Below are positions 24,571 through 39,100 of a DNA stretch of 64,000 bases, piece by piece; positions within the stretch are counted from its first letter, which is position 1; every line of letters begins with the position of its first letter. Made by a program: the position numbers and the translations under genes. Origin of the DNA: Auanema rhodensis. Lineage: Eukaryota > Nematoda > Chromadorea > Rhabditida > Rhabditidae. The notes under the pieces are model-generated. The model searched no databases. It was not told the origin of the DNA and saw only the letters and a list, made by a program, of their open reading frames with translations. The stretch covers positions 1,302,001 through 1,366,000 of the forward strand of contig OZ059895.1 of NCBI GenBank assembly GCA_964057225.1, read 5' to 3'.

Positions 24571-27500
24571 CAACATACACTAATGCATCATTTTTCAAAC
24601 GATCATAATTAATTTTTGTATTAAGCGTTTCTCAATGTGGTATAGTGCATTCGATGCGGATTTTTAAGCTGCGTCGATCTGTGTTATCAGATTTGCGCTA
24701 GCTTAAAAATGCACCGAGATATCAACTGATATAAGTTCACACTTATATCCTCGATTTTCACCCTGAAGAATTAATTTTTTCGTTGAATAACATTGTCCAT
24801 CGTCTTTGCCTTGAAGAAAGGAATCTAAAAACATCTACTTTTTGCTAAATTATTTTGAAATTTTTCGAAAAAATTTTTGTCAAAATGTTTTTGGAAGCAA
24901 TGTTGAGTGTACATGGAAACTCAACATACACTAATGCATCATTTTTCAAACGATCATAATTAATTTTTGTATTAAGCGTTTCTCAATGTAGTATAGTGCA
25001 TTCGATGCGGATTTTTAAGCTGCGTCGATCTGTGTTATCAGATTTGCGCTAGCTTAAAAATGCACCGAGATATCAACTGATATAAGTTCACACTTATATC
25101 CTCGATTTTCACCCTGAAGAATTAATTTTTTCGTTGAATAACATTGTCCATCGTCTTTGCCTTGAAAAAAAGAATCTAAAAACATCTACTTTTTGCTAAA
25201 TTATTTTGAAATTTTTCGAAAAAATTTTTGTCAAAATGTTTTTGGAAGCAATGTTGAGTGTACATGGAAACTCAACATACACTAATGCATCATTTTTCAA
25301 ACGATCATAATTAAATTTTGTATTAAGCGTTTCTCAATGTAGTATAGTGCATTCGATGCGGATTTTTAAGCTGCGTCGTTCTGTGTTATCAGATTTGCGC
25401 TAGCTTAAAAATGCACCGAGATATCAACTGATATAAGTTCACACATATATCCTCGATTTTCACCCTGAAGAATTAATTTTTTCGTTGAATAACATTGTCC
25501 ATCGTCTTTGCCTTGAAAAAAAGAATCTAAAAACATCTACTTTTTGCTAAATTATCTTGAAATTTTTCGAAAAAATTTTTGTCAAAATGTTTTTGGAAGC
25601 AATGTTGAGTGTACATGGAAACTCAACATACACTAATGCATCATTTTTCAAACGATCATAATTAATTTTTGTATTAAGCGTTTCTCAATGTAGTATAGTG
25701 CAATCGATGCGGATTTTTAAGCTGCGTCGATCTGTGTTATCAGATTTGCGCTAGCTTAAAAATGCACCGAGATATCAACTGATATAAGTTCACACTTATA
25801 TCCTCGATTTTCACCCTGAAGAATTAATTTTTTCGTTGAATAACATTGTCCATCGTCTTTGCCTTGAAAAAAGGAATCTAAAAACATCTACTTTTTGCTA
25901 AATTATTTTGAAATTTTTTGAAAAAATTTTTGTCAAAATGTTTTTGGAAGCAATGTTGAGTGTACATGGAAACTCAACATACACTAATGCATCATTTTTC
26001 AAACGATCATAACTAATTTTTGTATTAAGCGTTTCTCAATGTAGTAAAGTGCATTCGATGCGGATTTTTAAGCTGCGTCGATCTGTGTTATCAGATTTGC
26101 GCTAGCTTAAAAATGCACCGAGATATCAACTGATATAAGTTCACACTTATATCCTCGATTTTCACCCTGAAGAATTGATTTTTTCGTTGAATAACATTGT
26201 CCATCGTCTTTGCCTTGAAAAAAAGAATCTAAAAACATCTACTTTTTGCTAAATTATTTTGAAATTTTTCGAAAAAATTTTTGTCAAAATGTTTTTGGAA
26301 GCAATGTTGAGTGTACATGGAAACTCAACATACACTAATGCATCATTTTTCAAACGATCATAATTAATTTTTGTATTAAGCGTTTCTCAATGTAGTATAG
26401 TGCATTCGATGCTTATTTTTAAGCTGCGTCGATCTGTGTTATCAGATTTGCGCTAGCTTAAAAATGCACCGAGATATCAACTGATATAAGTTCACACTTA
26501 TATCCTCGATTTTCACCCTGAAGAATTAATTTTTTCGTTGAATAACATTGTCCATCGTCTTTGCCTTGAAAAAAGGAATCTAAAAACATCTACTTTTTGC
26601 TAAATTATCTTGAAATTTTTCGAAAAAATTTTTGTCAAAATGTTTTTGGAAGCAATGTTGAGTGTACATGGAAACTCAACATACACTAATGCATCATTTT
26701 TCAAACGATCATAATTAATTTTTGTATTAAGCGTTTCTCAATGTGGTATAGTGCATTCGATGCGGATTTTTAAGCTGCGTCGATCTGTGTTATCAGATTT
26801 GCGCTAGCTTAAAAATGCACCGAGATATCAACTGATATAAGTTCACACTTATATCCTCGATTTTCACCCTGAAGAATTAATTTTTTCGTTGAATAACGTT
26901 GTCCATCGTCTTTGCCTTGAAAAAAAGAATCTAAAAACATCTACTTTTTGCTAAATTATTTTGAAATTTTTCGAAAAAATTTTTGTCAAAATGTTTTTGG
27001 AAGCAATGTTGAGTGTACATGGAAACTCAACATACACTAATGCATCATTTTTCAAACGATCATAATTAATTTTTGTATTAAGCGTTTCTCAATGTAGTAT
27101 AGTGCATTCGATGCGGATTTTTAAGCTGCGTCGATCTGTGTTATCAGATTTGCGCTAGCTTAAAAATGCACCGAGATATCAACTGATATAAGTTCACACT
27201 TATATCCTCGATTTTCACCCTGAAGAATTAATTTTTTCGTTGAATAACATTGTCCATCGTCTTTGCCTTGAAAAAAAGAATCTAAAAACATCTACTTTTT
27301 GCTAAATTATTTTGAAATTTTTCGAAAAAATTTTTGTCAAAATGTTTTTGGAAGCAATGTTGAGTGTACATGGAAACTCAACATACACTAATGCATCATT
27401 TTTCAAACGATCATAATTAATTTTTGTATTAAGCGTTTCTCAATGTAGTATAGTGCAATCGATGCGGATTTTTAAGCTGCGTCGATCTGTGTTATCAGAT

Positions 27501-29835
27501 TTGCGCTAGCTTAAAAATGCACCGAGATATCAACTGATATAAGTTCACACTTATATCCTCGATTTTCACCCTGAAGAATTAATTTTTTCGTTGAATAACA
27601 TTGTCCATCGTCTTTGCCTTGAAAAGAGGAATCTAAAAACATCTACTTTTTGCTAAATTATTTTGAAATTTTTCGAAAAAATTTTTGTCAAAATGTTTTT
27701 GGAAGCAATGTTGAGTGTACATGGAAACTCAACATACACTAATGCATCATTTTTCAAACGATCATAACTAATTTTTGTATTAAGCGTTTCTCAATGTAGT
27801 AAAGTGCATTCGATGCGGATTTTTAAGCTGCGTCGATCTGTGTTATCAGATTTGCGCTAGCTTAAAAATGCACCGAGATATCAACTGATATAAGTTCACA
27901 CTTATATCCTCGATTTTCACCCTGAAGAATTAATTTTTTCGTTGAATAACATTGTCCATCGTCTTTGCCTTGCAAAAAGGAATCTAAAAACATCTACTTT
28001 TTGCTAAATTATTTTGAAATTTTTCGAAAAAATTTTTGTCAAAATGTTTTTGGAAGCAATGTTGAGTGTACATGGAAACTCAACATACACTAATGCATCA
28101 TTTTTCAAACGATCATAACTAATTTTTGTATTAAGCGTTTCTCAATGTAGTATAGTGCATTCGATGCGGATTTTTAAGCTGCGTCGTTCTGTGTTATCAG
28201 ATTTGCGCTAGCTTAAAAATGCACCGAGATATCAACTGATATAAGTTCACACATATATCCTCGATTTTCACCCTGAAGAATTAATTTTTTCGTTGAATAA
28301 CATTGTCCATCGTCTTTGCCTTGAAAAAAGGAATCTAAAAACATCTACTTTTTGCTAAATTATTTTGAAATTTTTCGAAAAAATTTTTGTCAAAATGTTT
28401 TTGGAAGCAATGTTGAGTGTACATGGAAACTCAACATACACTAATGCATCATTTTTCAAACGATCATAATTAATTTTTGTATTAAGCGTTTCTCAATTTA
28501 GTATAGTGCATTCGATGCGGATTTTTAAGCTGCGTCGATCTGTGTTATCAGATTTGCGCTAGCTTAAAAATGCACCGAGATATCAACTGATATAAGTTCA
28601 CACTTATATCCTCGATTTTCACCCTGAAGAATTAATTTTTTCGTTGAATAACATTGTCCATCGTCTTTGCCTTGAAAAAAGGAATCTAAAAACATCTACT
28701 TTTTGCTAAATTATTTTGAAATTTTTCGAAAAAATTTTTGTCAAAATGTTTTTGGAAGCAATGTTGAGTGTACATGGAAACTCAACATACACTAATGCAT
28801 CATTTTTCAAACGATCATAACTAATTTTTGTATTAAGCGTTTCTCAATTTAGTATAGTGCATTTGATGCGGATTTTTAAGCTGCGTCGATCTGTGTTATC
28901 AGATTTGCGCTAGCTTAAAAATGCACCGAGATATCAACTGATATAAGTTCACACTTATATCCTCGATTTTCACCCTGAAGAATTAATTTTTTCGTTGAAT
29001 AACATTGTCCATCGTCTTTGCCTTGAAAAAAGGAATCTAAAAACATCTACTTTTTGCTAAATTATTTTGAAATTTTTCGAAAAAATTTTTGTCAAAATGT
29101 TTTTGGAAGCAATGTTGAGTGTACATGGAAACTCAACATACACTAATGCATCATTTTTCAAACGATCATAACTAATTTTTGTATTAAGCGTTTCTCAATT
29201 TTGTATAGTGCATTCGATGCGGATTTTTAAGCTGCGTCGATCTGTGTTATCAGATTTGCGCTAGCTGAAAAATGCACCGAGATATCAACTGATATAAGTT
29301 CACACTTATATCCTCGATTTTCACCCTGAAGAATTAATTTTTTCGTTGAATAACATTGTCCATCGTCTTTGCCTTGAAAAAAGGAATCTAAAAACATCTA
29401 CTTTTTGCTAAATTATTTTGAAATTTTTCGAAAAAATTTTTGTCAAAATGTTTTTGGAAGCAATGTTGAGTGTACATGGAAACTCAACATACACTAATGC
29501 ATCATTTTTCAAACGATCATAACTAATTTTTGTATTAAGCGTTTCTCAATTTAGTATAGTGCATTTGATGCGGATTTTTAAGCTGCGTCGATCTGTGTTA
29601 TCAGATTTGCGCTAGCTTAAAAATGCACCGAGATATCAACTGATATAAGTTCACACTTATATCCTCGATTTTCACCCTGAAGAATTAATTTTTTCGTTGA
29701 ATAACATTGTCCATCGTCTTCGCCTTGAAAAAAGGAATCTAAAAACATCTACTTTTTGCTAAATTATTTTGAAATTTTTCGAAAAAATTTTTGTCAAAAT
29801 GTTTTTGGAAGCAATGTTGAGTGTACATGGAAACT

Positions 29836-31941
29836 CAACATACACTAATGCATCATTTTTCAAACGATCATAACTAATTTTTGTATTAAGCGTTTCTCAA
29901 TGTAGTATAGTGCATTCGATGCGGATTTTTAAGCTGCGTCGTTCTGTGTTATCAGATTTGCGCTAGCTTAAAAATGCACCGAGATATCAACTGATATAAG
30001 TTCACACATATATCCTCGATTTTCACCCTGAAGAATTAATTTTTTCGTTGAATAACATTGTCCATCGTCTTTGCCTTGAAAAAAGGAATCTAAAAACATC
30101 TACTTTTTGCTGAATTATTATGAAATTTTTCGAAAAAATTTTTGTCAAAATGTTTTTGGAAGCAATGTTGAGTGTACATGGAAACTCAACATACACTAAT
30201 GCATCATTTTTCAAACGATCATAACTAATTTTTGTATTAGGCGTTTCTCAATGTAATATAGTGCATTCGATGCGGATTTTTAAGCTGCGTCGATCTGTGT
30301 TATCAGATTTGCGCTAGCTTGAAAATGCACCGAGATATCAACTGATATAAGTTCACACTTATATCCTCGATTTTCACCCTGAAGAATTAATTTTTTCGTT
30401 GAATAACATTGTCCATCGTCTTTGCCTTAAAAAAAGGAATCTGAAAACATCTACTTTTTGCTAAATTATTTTGAAATTTTTCGAAAAAATTTTTGTCAAA
30501 ATGTTTTTGGAAGCAATGTTGAGTGTACATGGAAACTCAACATACACTAATGCATCATTTTTCAAACGATCATAACTAATTTTTGTATTAAGCGTTTCTC
30601 AATGTAGTAAAGTGCATTCGATGCGGATTTTTAAGCTGCGTCGATCTGTGTTATCAGATTTGCGCTAGCTGAAAAATGCACCGAGATATCAACTGATATA
30701 AGTTCACACTTATATCCTCGATTTTCACCCTGAAGAATTAATTTTTTTGTTGAATAACATTGTCCATCGTCTTTGCCTTGAAAAAAGGAATCTAAAAACA
30801 TCTACTTTTTGCTAAATTATTTTGAAATTTTTCGAAAAAATTTTTGTCAAAATGTTTTTGGAAGCAATGTTGAGTGTACATGGAAACTCAACATACACTA
30901 ATGCATCATTTTTCAAACGATCATAACTAATTTTTGTATTAAGCGTTTCTCAATGTAGTATAGTGCATTCGATGCGGATTTTTAAGCTGCGTCGTTCTGT
31001 GTTATCAGATTTGCGCTAGCTTAAAAATGCACCGAGATATCAACTGATATAAGTTCACACATATATCCTCGATTTTCACCCTGAAGAATTAATTTTTTCG
31101 TTGAATAACATTGTCCATCGTCTTTGCCTTGAAAAAAGGAATCTAAAAACATCTACTTTTTGCTGAATTATTATGAAATTTTTCGAAAAAATTTTTGTCA
31201 AAATGTTTTTGGAAGCAATGTTGAGTGTACATGGAAACTCAACATACACTAATGCATCATTTTTCAAACGATCATAACTAATTTTTGTATTAGGCGTTTC
31301 TCAATGTAATATAGTGCATTCGATGCGGATTTTTAAGCTGCGTCGATCTGTGTTATCAGATTTGCGCTAGCTTGAAAATGCACCGAGATATCAACTGATA
31401 TAAGTTCACACTTATATCCTCGATTTTCACCCTGAAGAATTAATTTTTTCGTTGAATAACATTGTCCATCGTCTTTGCCTTAAAAAAAGGAATCTGAAAA
31501 CATCTACTTTTTGCTAAATTATTTTGAAATTTTTCGAAAAAATTTTTGTCAAAATGTTTTTGGAAGCAATGTTGAGTGTACATGGAAACTCAACATACAC
31601 TAATGCATCATTTTTCAAACGATCATAACTAATTTTTGTATTAAGCGTTTCTCAATGTAGTAAAGTGCATTCGATGCGGATTTTTAAGCTGCGTCGATCT
31701 GTGTTATCAGATTTGCGCTAGCTGAAAAATGCACCGAGATATCAACTGATATAAGTTCACACTTATATCCTCGATTTTCACCCTGAAGAATTAATTTTTT
31801 TGTTGAATAACATTGTCCATCGTCTTTGCCTTGAAAAAAGGAATCTAAAAACATCTACTTTTTGCTAAATTATTTTGAAATTTTTCGAAAAAATTTTTGT
31901 CAAAATGTTTTTGGAAGCAATGTTGAGTGTACATGGAAACT
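29836..31941. repeat. Tandem trimer duplication (2 x 1,053 bp) within macro-repeat 1
   Basis: Copies 86-88 and 89-91 are the same three monomers in a row: a B type with CTGAATTATTATG near 275-287, a g54/a70/g135/a243/g257 type, and an a73/g134/t211 type. The first monomer type appears nowhere else except in the matching place of macro-repeat 2. Its changes remove a minus-strand stop codon and so open a spurious 63-codon frame at each of the two copies. Confidence 0.9.
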
Positions 31942-32994
31942 CAACATACACTAATGCATCATTTTTCAAACGATCATAACTAATTTTTGTATTAAGCGTT
32001 TCTCAATGTAGTATAGTGCATTCGATGCGGATTTTTAAGCTGCGTCGTTCTGTGTTATCAGATTTGCGCTAGCTTAAAAATGCACCGAGATATCAACTGA
32101 TATAAGTTCACACATATATCCTCGATTTTCACCCTGAAGAATTAATTTTTTCGTTGAATAACATTGTCCATCGTCTTTGCCTTGAAAAAAGGAATCTAAA
32201 AACATCTACTTTTTGCTAAATTATTTTGAAATTTTTCGAAAAAATTTTTGTCAAAATGTTTTTGGAAGCAATGTTGAGTGTACATGGAAACTCAACATAC
32301 ACTAATGCATCATTTTTCAAACGATCATAACTAATTTTTGTATTAAGCGTTTCTCAATGTAGTATAGTGCATTCGATGCGGATTTTTAAGCTGCGTCGTT
32401 CTGTGTTATCAGATTTGCGCTAGCTTAAAAATGCACCGAGATATCAACTGATATAAGTTCACACATATATCCTCGATTTTCACCCTGAAGAATTAATTTT
32501 TTCGTTGAATAACATTGTCCATCGTCTTTGCCTTGAAAAAAAGAATCTAAAAACATCTACTTTTTGCTAAATTATTTTGAAATTTTTCGAAAAAATTTTT
32601 GTCAAAATGTTTTTGGAAGCAATGTTGAGTGTACATGGAAACTCAACATACACTAATGCATCATTTTTCAAACGATCATAATTAATTTTTGTATTAAGCG
32701 TTTCTCAATGTAGTATAGTGCATTCGATGCGGATTTTTAAGCTGCGTCGATCTGTGTTATCAGATTTGCGCTAGCTTAAAAATGCACCGAGATATCAACT
32801 GATATAAGTTCACACATATATCCTCGATTTTCACCCTGAAGAATTAATTTTTTCGTTGAATAACATTGTCCATCGTCTTTGCCTTGAAAAAAGGAATCTA
32901 AAAACATCTACTTTTTGCTAAATTATTTTGAAATTTTTCGAAAAAATTTTTGTCAAAATGTTTTTGGAAGCAATGTTGAGTGTACATGGAAACT

Positions 32995-35100
32995 CAACAT
33001 ACACTAATGCATCATTTTTCAAACGATCATAACTAATTTTTGTATTAAGCGTTTCTCAATGTAGTATAGTGCATTCGATGCGGATTTTTAAGCTGCGTCG
33101 TTCTGTGTTATCAGATTTGCGCTAGCTTAAAAATGCACCGAGATATCAACTGATATAAGTTCACACATATATCCTCGATTTTCACCCTGAAGAATTAATT
33201 TTTTCGTTGAATAACATTGTCCATCGTCTTTGCCTTGAAAAAAAGAATCTAAAAACATCTACTTTTTGCTAAATTATTTTGAAATTTTTCGAAAAAATTT
33301 TTGTCAAAATGTTTTTGGAAGCAATGTTGAGTGTACATGGAAACTCAACATACACTAATGCATCATTTTTCAAACGATCATAATTAATTTTTGTATTAAG
33401 CGTTTCTCAATGTAGTATAGTGCATTCGATGCGGATTTTTAAGCTGCGTCGATCTGTGTTATCAGATTTGCGCTAGCTTAAAAATGCACCGAGATATCAA
33501 CTGATATAAGTTCACACTTATATCCTCGATTTTCACCCTGAAGAATTAATTTTTTCGTTGAATAACATTGTCCATCGTCTTTGCCTTGAAAAAAGGAATC
33601 TGAAAACATCTACTTTTTGCTAAATTATTTTGAAATTTTTCGAAAAAATTTTTGTCAAAATGTTTTTGGAAGCAATGTTGAGTGTACATGGAAACTCAAC
33701 ATACACTAATGCATCATTTTTCAAACGATCATAACTAATTTTTGTATTAAGCGTTTCTCAATGTAGTATAGTGCATTCGATGCGGATTTTTAAGCTGCGT
33801 CGTTCTGTGTTATCAGATTTGCGCTAGCTTAAAAATGCACCGAGATATCAACTGATATAAGTTCACACATATATCCTCGATTTTCACCCTGAAGAATTAA
33901 TTTTTTCGTTGAATAACATTGTCCATCGTCTTTGCCTTGAAAAAAAGAATCTAAAAACATCTACTTTTTGCTAAATTATTTTGAAATTTTTCGAAAAAAT
34001 TTTTGTCAAAATGTTTTTGGAAGCAATGTTGAGTGTACATGGAAACTCAACATACACTAATGCATCATTTTTCAAACGATCATAATTAATTTTTGTATTA
34101 AGCGTTTCTCAATGTAGTATAGTGCATTCGATGCGGATTTTTAAGCTGCGTCGATCTGTGTTATCAGATTTGCGCTAGCTTAAAAATGCACCGAGATATC
34201 AACTGATATAAGTTCACACTTATATCCTCGATTTTCACCCTGAAGAATTAATTTTTTCGTTGAATAACATTGTCCATCGTCTTTGCCTTGAAAAAAGGAA
34301 TCTGAAAACATCTACTTTTTGCTAAATTATTTTGAAATTTTTCGAAAAAATTTTTGTCAAAATGTTTTTGGAAGCAATGTTGAGTGTACATGGAAACTCA
34401 ACATACACTAATGCATCATTTTTCAAACGATCATAACTAATTTTTGTATTAAGCGTTTCTCAATGTAGTATAGTGCATTCGATGCGGATTTTTAAGCTGC
34501 GTCGTTCTGTGTTATCAGATTTGCGCTAGCTTAAAAATGCACCGAGATATCAACTGATATAAGTTCACACATATATCCTCGATTTTCACCCTGAAGAATT
34601 AATTTTTTCGTTGAATAACATTGTCCATCGTCTTTGCCTTGAAAAAAAGAATCTAAAAACATCTACTTTTTGCTAAATTATTTTGAAATTTTTCGAAAAA
34701 ATTTTTGTCAAAATGTTTTTGGAAGCAATGTTGAGTGTACATGGAAACTCAACATACACTAATGCATCATTTTTCAAACGATCATAATTAATTTTTGTAT
34801 TAAGCGTTTCTCAATGTAGTATAGTGCATTCGATGCGGATTTTTAAGCTGCGTCGATCTGTGTTATCAGATTTGCGCTAGCTTAAAAATGCACCGAGATA
34901 TCAACTGATATAAGTTCACACTTATATCCTCGATTTTCACCCTGAAGAATTAATTTTTTCGTTGAATAACATTGTCCATCGTCTTTGCCTTGAAAAAAGG
35001 AATCTGAAAACATCTACTTTTTGCTAAATTATTTTGAAATTTTTCGAAAAAATTTTTGTCAAAATGTTTTTGGAAGCAATGTTGAGTGTACATGGAAACT
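32995..35100. repeat. Dimeric higher-order repeat (3 x 702 bp) within macro-repeat 1
   Basis: Copies 95-100 alternate strictly between a B type with a250 (c39, t107, a173) and an E-like type (t39, a107, t173, g257). The preceding pair, copies 93-94, is similar but its second monomer has a173 and lacks g257. The alternation is copied in macro-repeat 2 and again, partly, at 50194-51597. Confidence 0.88.
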
Positions 35101-35802
35101 CAACATACACTAATGCATCATTTTTCAAACGATCATAACTAATTTTTGTATTAAGCGTTTCTCAATTTAGTATAGTGCATTCGATGCGGATTTTTAAGCT
35201 GCGTCGATCTGTGTTATCAGATTTTCGCTAGCTGAAAAATGCACCGAGATATCAACTGATATAAGTTCACACTTATATCCTCGATTTTCACCCTGAAGAA
35301 TTAATTTTTTCGTTGAATAACATTGTCCATCGTCTTTGCCTTGAAAAAAGGAATCTAAAAACATCTACTTTTTGCTAAATTATTTTGAAATTTTTCGAAA
35401 AAATTTTTGTCAAAATGTTTTTGGAAGCAATGTTGAGTGTACATGGAAACTCAACATACACTAATGCATCATTTTTCAAACGATCATAACTAATTTTTGT
35501 ATTAAGCGTTTCTCAATGTAGTATAGTGCATTCGATGCGGATTTTTAAGCTGCGTCGTTCTGTGTTATCAGATTTGCGCTAGCTTGAAAATGCACCGAGA
35601 TATCAACTGATATAAGTTCACACATATATCCTCGATTTTCACCCTGAAGAATTAATTTTTTCGTTGAATAACATTGTCCATCGTCTTTGCCTTGAAAAAA
35701 AGAATCTGAAAACATCTACTTTTTGCTAAATTATTTTGAAATTTTTCGAAAAAATTTTTGTCAAAATGTTTTTGGAAGCAATGTTGAGTGTACATGGAAA
35801 CT

Positions 35803-36153
35803 CAACATACACTAATGCATCATTTTTCAAACGATCATAACTAATTTTTGTATTAAGCGTTTCTCAATGTAGTATAGTGCATTCGATGCGGATTTTTAAG
35901 CTGCGTCGATCTGTGTTATCAGATTTGCGCTAGCTTAAAAATGCACCGAGATATCAACTGATATAAGTTCACACTTATATCCTCGATTTTCATCCTGAAG
36001 AATTAATTTTTTCGTTGAATAACATTGTCCATCGTCTTTGCCTTGAAAAAAAGAATCTAAAAACATCTACTTTTTGCTAAATTATTTTGAAATTTTTCGA
36101 AAAAATTTTTGTCAAAATGTTTTTGGAAGCAATGTTGAGTGTACATGGAAACT
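35803..36153. repeat. Monomer at the seam between the two macro-repeats
   Basis: Copy 103 is where macro-repeat 1 stops matching macro-repeat 2. It has c39, g67, a107, t173, a250 and a private C-to-T giving CATCCTGAAG near 35993. The next copy is the J type that begins macro-repeat 2. It is a candidate hybrid from the exchange that created the duplication, but its parents cannot be fixed from the markers present. Confidence 0.5.
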
Positions 36154-39100
36154 CAACATACACTAATGCATCATTTTTCAAACGATCATAACTAATTTTT
36201 GTATTAAGCTTTTCTCAATGTAGTATAGTGCATTCGATGCGGATTTTTAAGCTGCGTCGTTCTGTGTTATCAGATTTGCGCTAGCTGAAAAATGCACCGA
36301 GATATCAACTGATATAAGTTCACACTTATATCCTCGATTTTCACCCTGAAGAATTAATTTTTTCGTTGAATAACATTGTCCATCGTCTTTGCCTTGAAAA
36401 AAGGAATCTAAAAACATCTACTTTTTGCTAAATTATTTTGAAATTTTTCGAAAAAATTTTTGTCAAAATGTTTTTGGAAGCAATGTTGAGTGTACATGGA
36501 AACTCAACATACACTAATGCATCATTTTTCAAACGATCATAACTAATTTTTGTATTAAGCGTTTCTCAATTTAGTATAGTGCATTCGATGCGGATTTTTA
36601 AGCTGCGTCGATCTGTGTTATCAGATTTGCGCTAGCTTAAAAATGCACCGAGATATCAACTGATATAAGTTCACACTTATATCCTCGATTTTCACCCTGA
36701 AGAATTAATTTTTTCGTTGAATAACATTGTTCATCGTCTTTGCCTTGAAAAAAGGAATCTGAAAACATCTACTTTTTGCTAAATTATTTTGAAATTTTTC
36801 GAAAAAATTTTTGTCAAAATGTTTTTGGAAGCAATGTTGAGTGTACATGGAAACTCAACATACACTAATGCATCATTTTTCAAACGATCATAACTAATTT
36901 TTGTATTAAGCGTTTCTCAATTTCGTATAGTGCATTCGATGCGGATTTTTAAGCTGCGTCGATCTGTGTTATCAGATTTGCGCTAGCTGAAAAATGCACC
37001 GAGATATCAACTGATATAAGTTCACACTTATATCCTCGATTTTCACCCTGAAGAATTAATTTTTTCGTTGAATAACATTGTCCATCGTCTTTGCCTTGAA
37101 AAAAGGAATCTAAAAACATCTACTTTTTGCTAAATTATTTTGAAATTTTTTGAAAAAATTTTTGTCAAAATGTTTTTGGAAGCAATGTTGAGTGTACATG
37201 GAAACTCAACATACACTAATGCATCATTTTTCAAACGATCATAACTAATTTTTGTATTAAGCGTTTCTCAGAGTAGTATAGTGCATTCGATGCGGATTTT
37301 TAAGCTGCGTCGTTCTGTGTTATCAGATTTGCGCTAGCTTAAAAATGCACCGAGATATCAACTGATATAAGTTCACACATATATCCTCGATTTTCACCCT
37401 GAAGAATTAATTTTTTCGTTGAATAACATTGTCCATCGTCTTTGCCTTGAAAAAAAGAATCTAAAAACATCTACTTTTTGCTAAATTATTTTGAAATTTT
37501 TCGGAAAAATTTTTGTCAAAATGTTTTTGGAAGCAATGTTGAGTGTACATGGAAACTCAACATACACTAATGCATCATTTTTCAAACGATCATAATTAAT
37601 TTTTGTATTAAGCGTTTCTCAATGTAGTATAGTGCATTCGATGCGGATTTTTAAGCTGCGTCGTTCTGTGTTATCAGATTTGCGCTAGCTTAAAAATGCA
37701 CCGAGATATCAACTGATATAAGTTCACACATATATCCTCGATTTTCACCCTGAAGAATTAATTTTTTCGTTGAATAACATTGTCCATCGTCTTTGCCTTG
37801 AAAAAAAGAATCTAAAAACATCTACTTTTTGCTAAATTATTTTGAAATTTTTCGAAAAAATTTTTGTCAAAATGTTTTTGGAAGCAATGTTGAGTGTACA
37901 TGGAAACTCAACATACACTAATGCATCATTTTTCAAACGATCATAATTAATTTTTGTATTAAGCGTTTCTCAATGTGGTATAGTGCATTCGATGCGGATT
38001 TTTAAGCTGCGTCGATCTGTGTTATCAGATTTGCGCTAGCTTAAAAATGCACCGAGATATCAACTGATATAAGTTCACACTTATATCCTCGATTTTCACC
38101 CTGAAGAATTAATTTTTTCGTTGAATAACATTGTCCATCGTCTTTGCCTTGAAGAAAGGAATCTAAAAACATCTACTTTTTGCTAAATTATTTTGAAATT
38201 TTTCGAAAAAATTTTTGTCAAAATGTTTTTGGAAGCAATGTTGAGTGTACATGGAAACTCAACATACACTAATGCATCATTTTTCAAACGATCATAATTA
38301 ATTTTTGTATTAAGCGTTTCTCAATGTAGTATAGTGCATTCGATGCGGATTTTTAAGCTGCGTCGATCTGTGTTATCAGATTTGCGCTAGCTTAAAAATG
38401 CACCGAGATATCAACTGATATAAGTTCACACTTATATCCTCGATTTTCACCCTGAAGAATTAATTTTTTCGTTGAATAACATTGTCCATCGTCTTTGCCT
38501 TGAAAAAAAGAATCTAAAAACATCTACTTTTTGCTAAATTATTTTGAAATTTTTCGAAAAAATTTTTGTCAAAATGTTTTTGGAAGCAATGTTGAGTGTA
38601 CATGGAAACTCAACATACACTAATGCATCATTTTTCAAACGATCATAATTAAATTTTGTATTAAGCGTTTCTCAATGTAGTATAGTGCATTCGATGCGGA
38701 TTTTTAAGCTGCGTCGTTCTGTGTTATCAGATTTGCGCTAGCTTAAAAATGCACCGAGATATCAACTGATATAAGTTCACACATATATCCTCGATTTTCA
38801 CCCTGAAGAATTAATTTTTTCGTTGAATAACATTGTCCATCGTCTTTGCCTTGAAAAAAAGAATCTAAAAACATCTACTTTTTGCTAAATTATCTTGAAA
38901 TTTTTCGAAAAAATTTTTGTCAAAATGTTTTTGGAAGCAATGTTGAGTGTACATGGAAACTCAACATACACTAATGCATCATTTTTCAAACGATCATAAT
39001 TAATTTTTGTATTAAGCGTTTCTCAATGTAGTATAGTGCAATCGATGCGGATTTTTAAGCTGCGTCGATCTGTGTTATCAGATTTGCGCTAGCTTAAAAA

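Larger units (their letters stand above)
22465..35870. repeat. About 13.4-kb macro-repeat, copy 1 (38 monomers plus a partial one)
   Basis: Copies 65-102 and the start of 103 recur from 36154 with the same private markers in the same order: TTCATCG in copy 66, TTTCGTA with TTTTTTGAAA in 67, CAGAGTAG with TCGGAAA in 68, GTGGTA with GAAGAAAGG in 71, AAATTTTG in 73, GCTTATTT in 76, AACGTTG in 77, GAAAAGAGG in 79, TGCAAAAAGG in 80, and ATTTGATG in 83 and 85. The offset is 39 monomers at the left end and 38 after copy 70, because this copy has one additional monomer. The match ends near monomer position 67 of copy 103. Confidence 0.93.
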
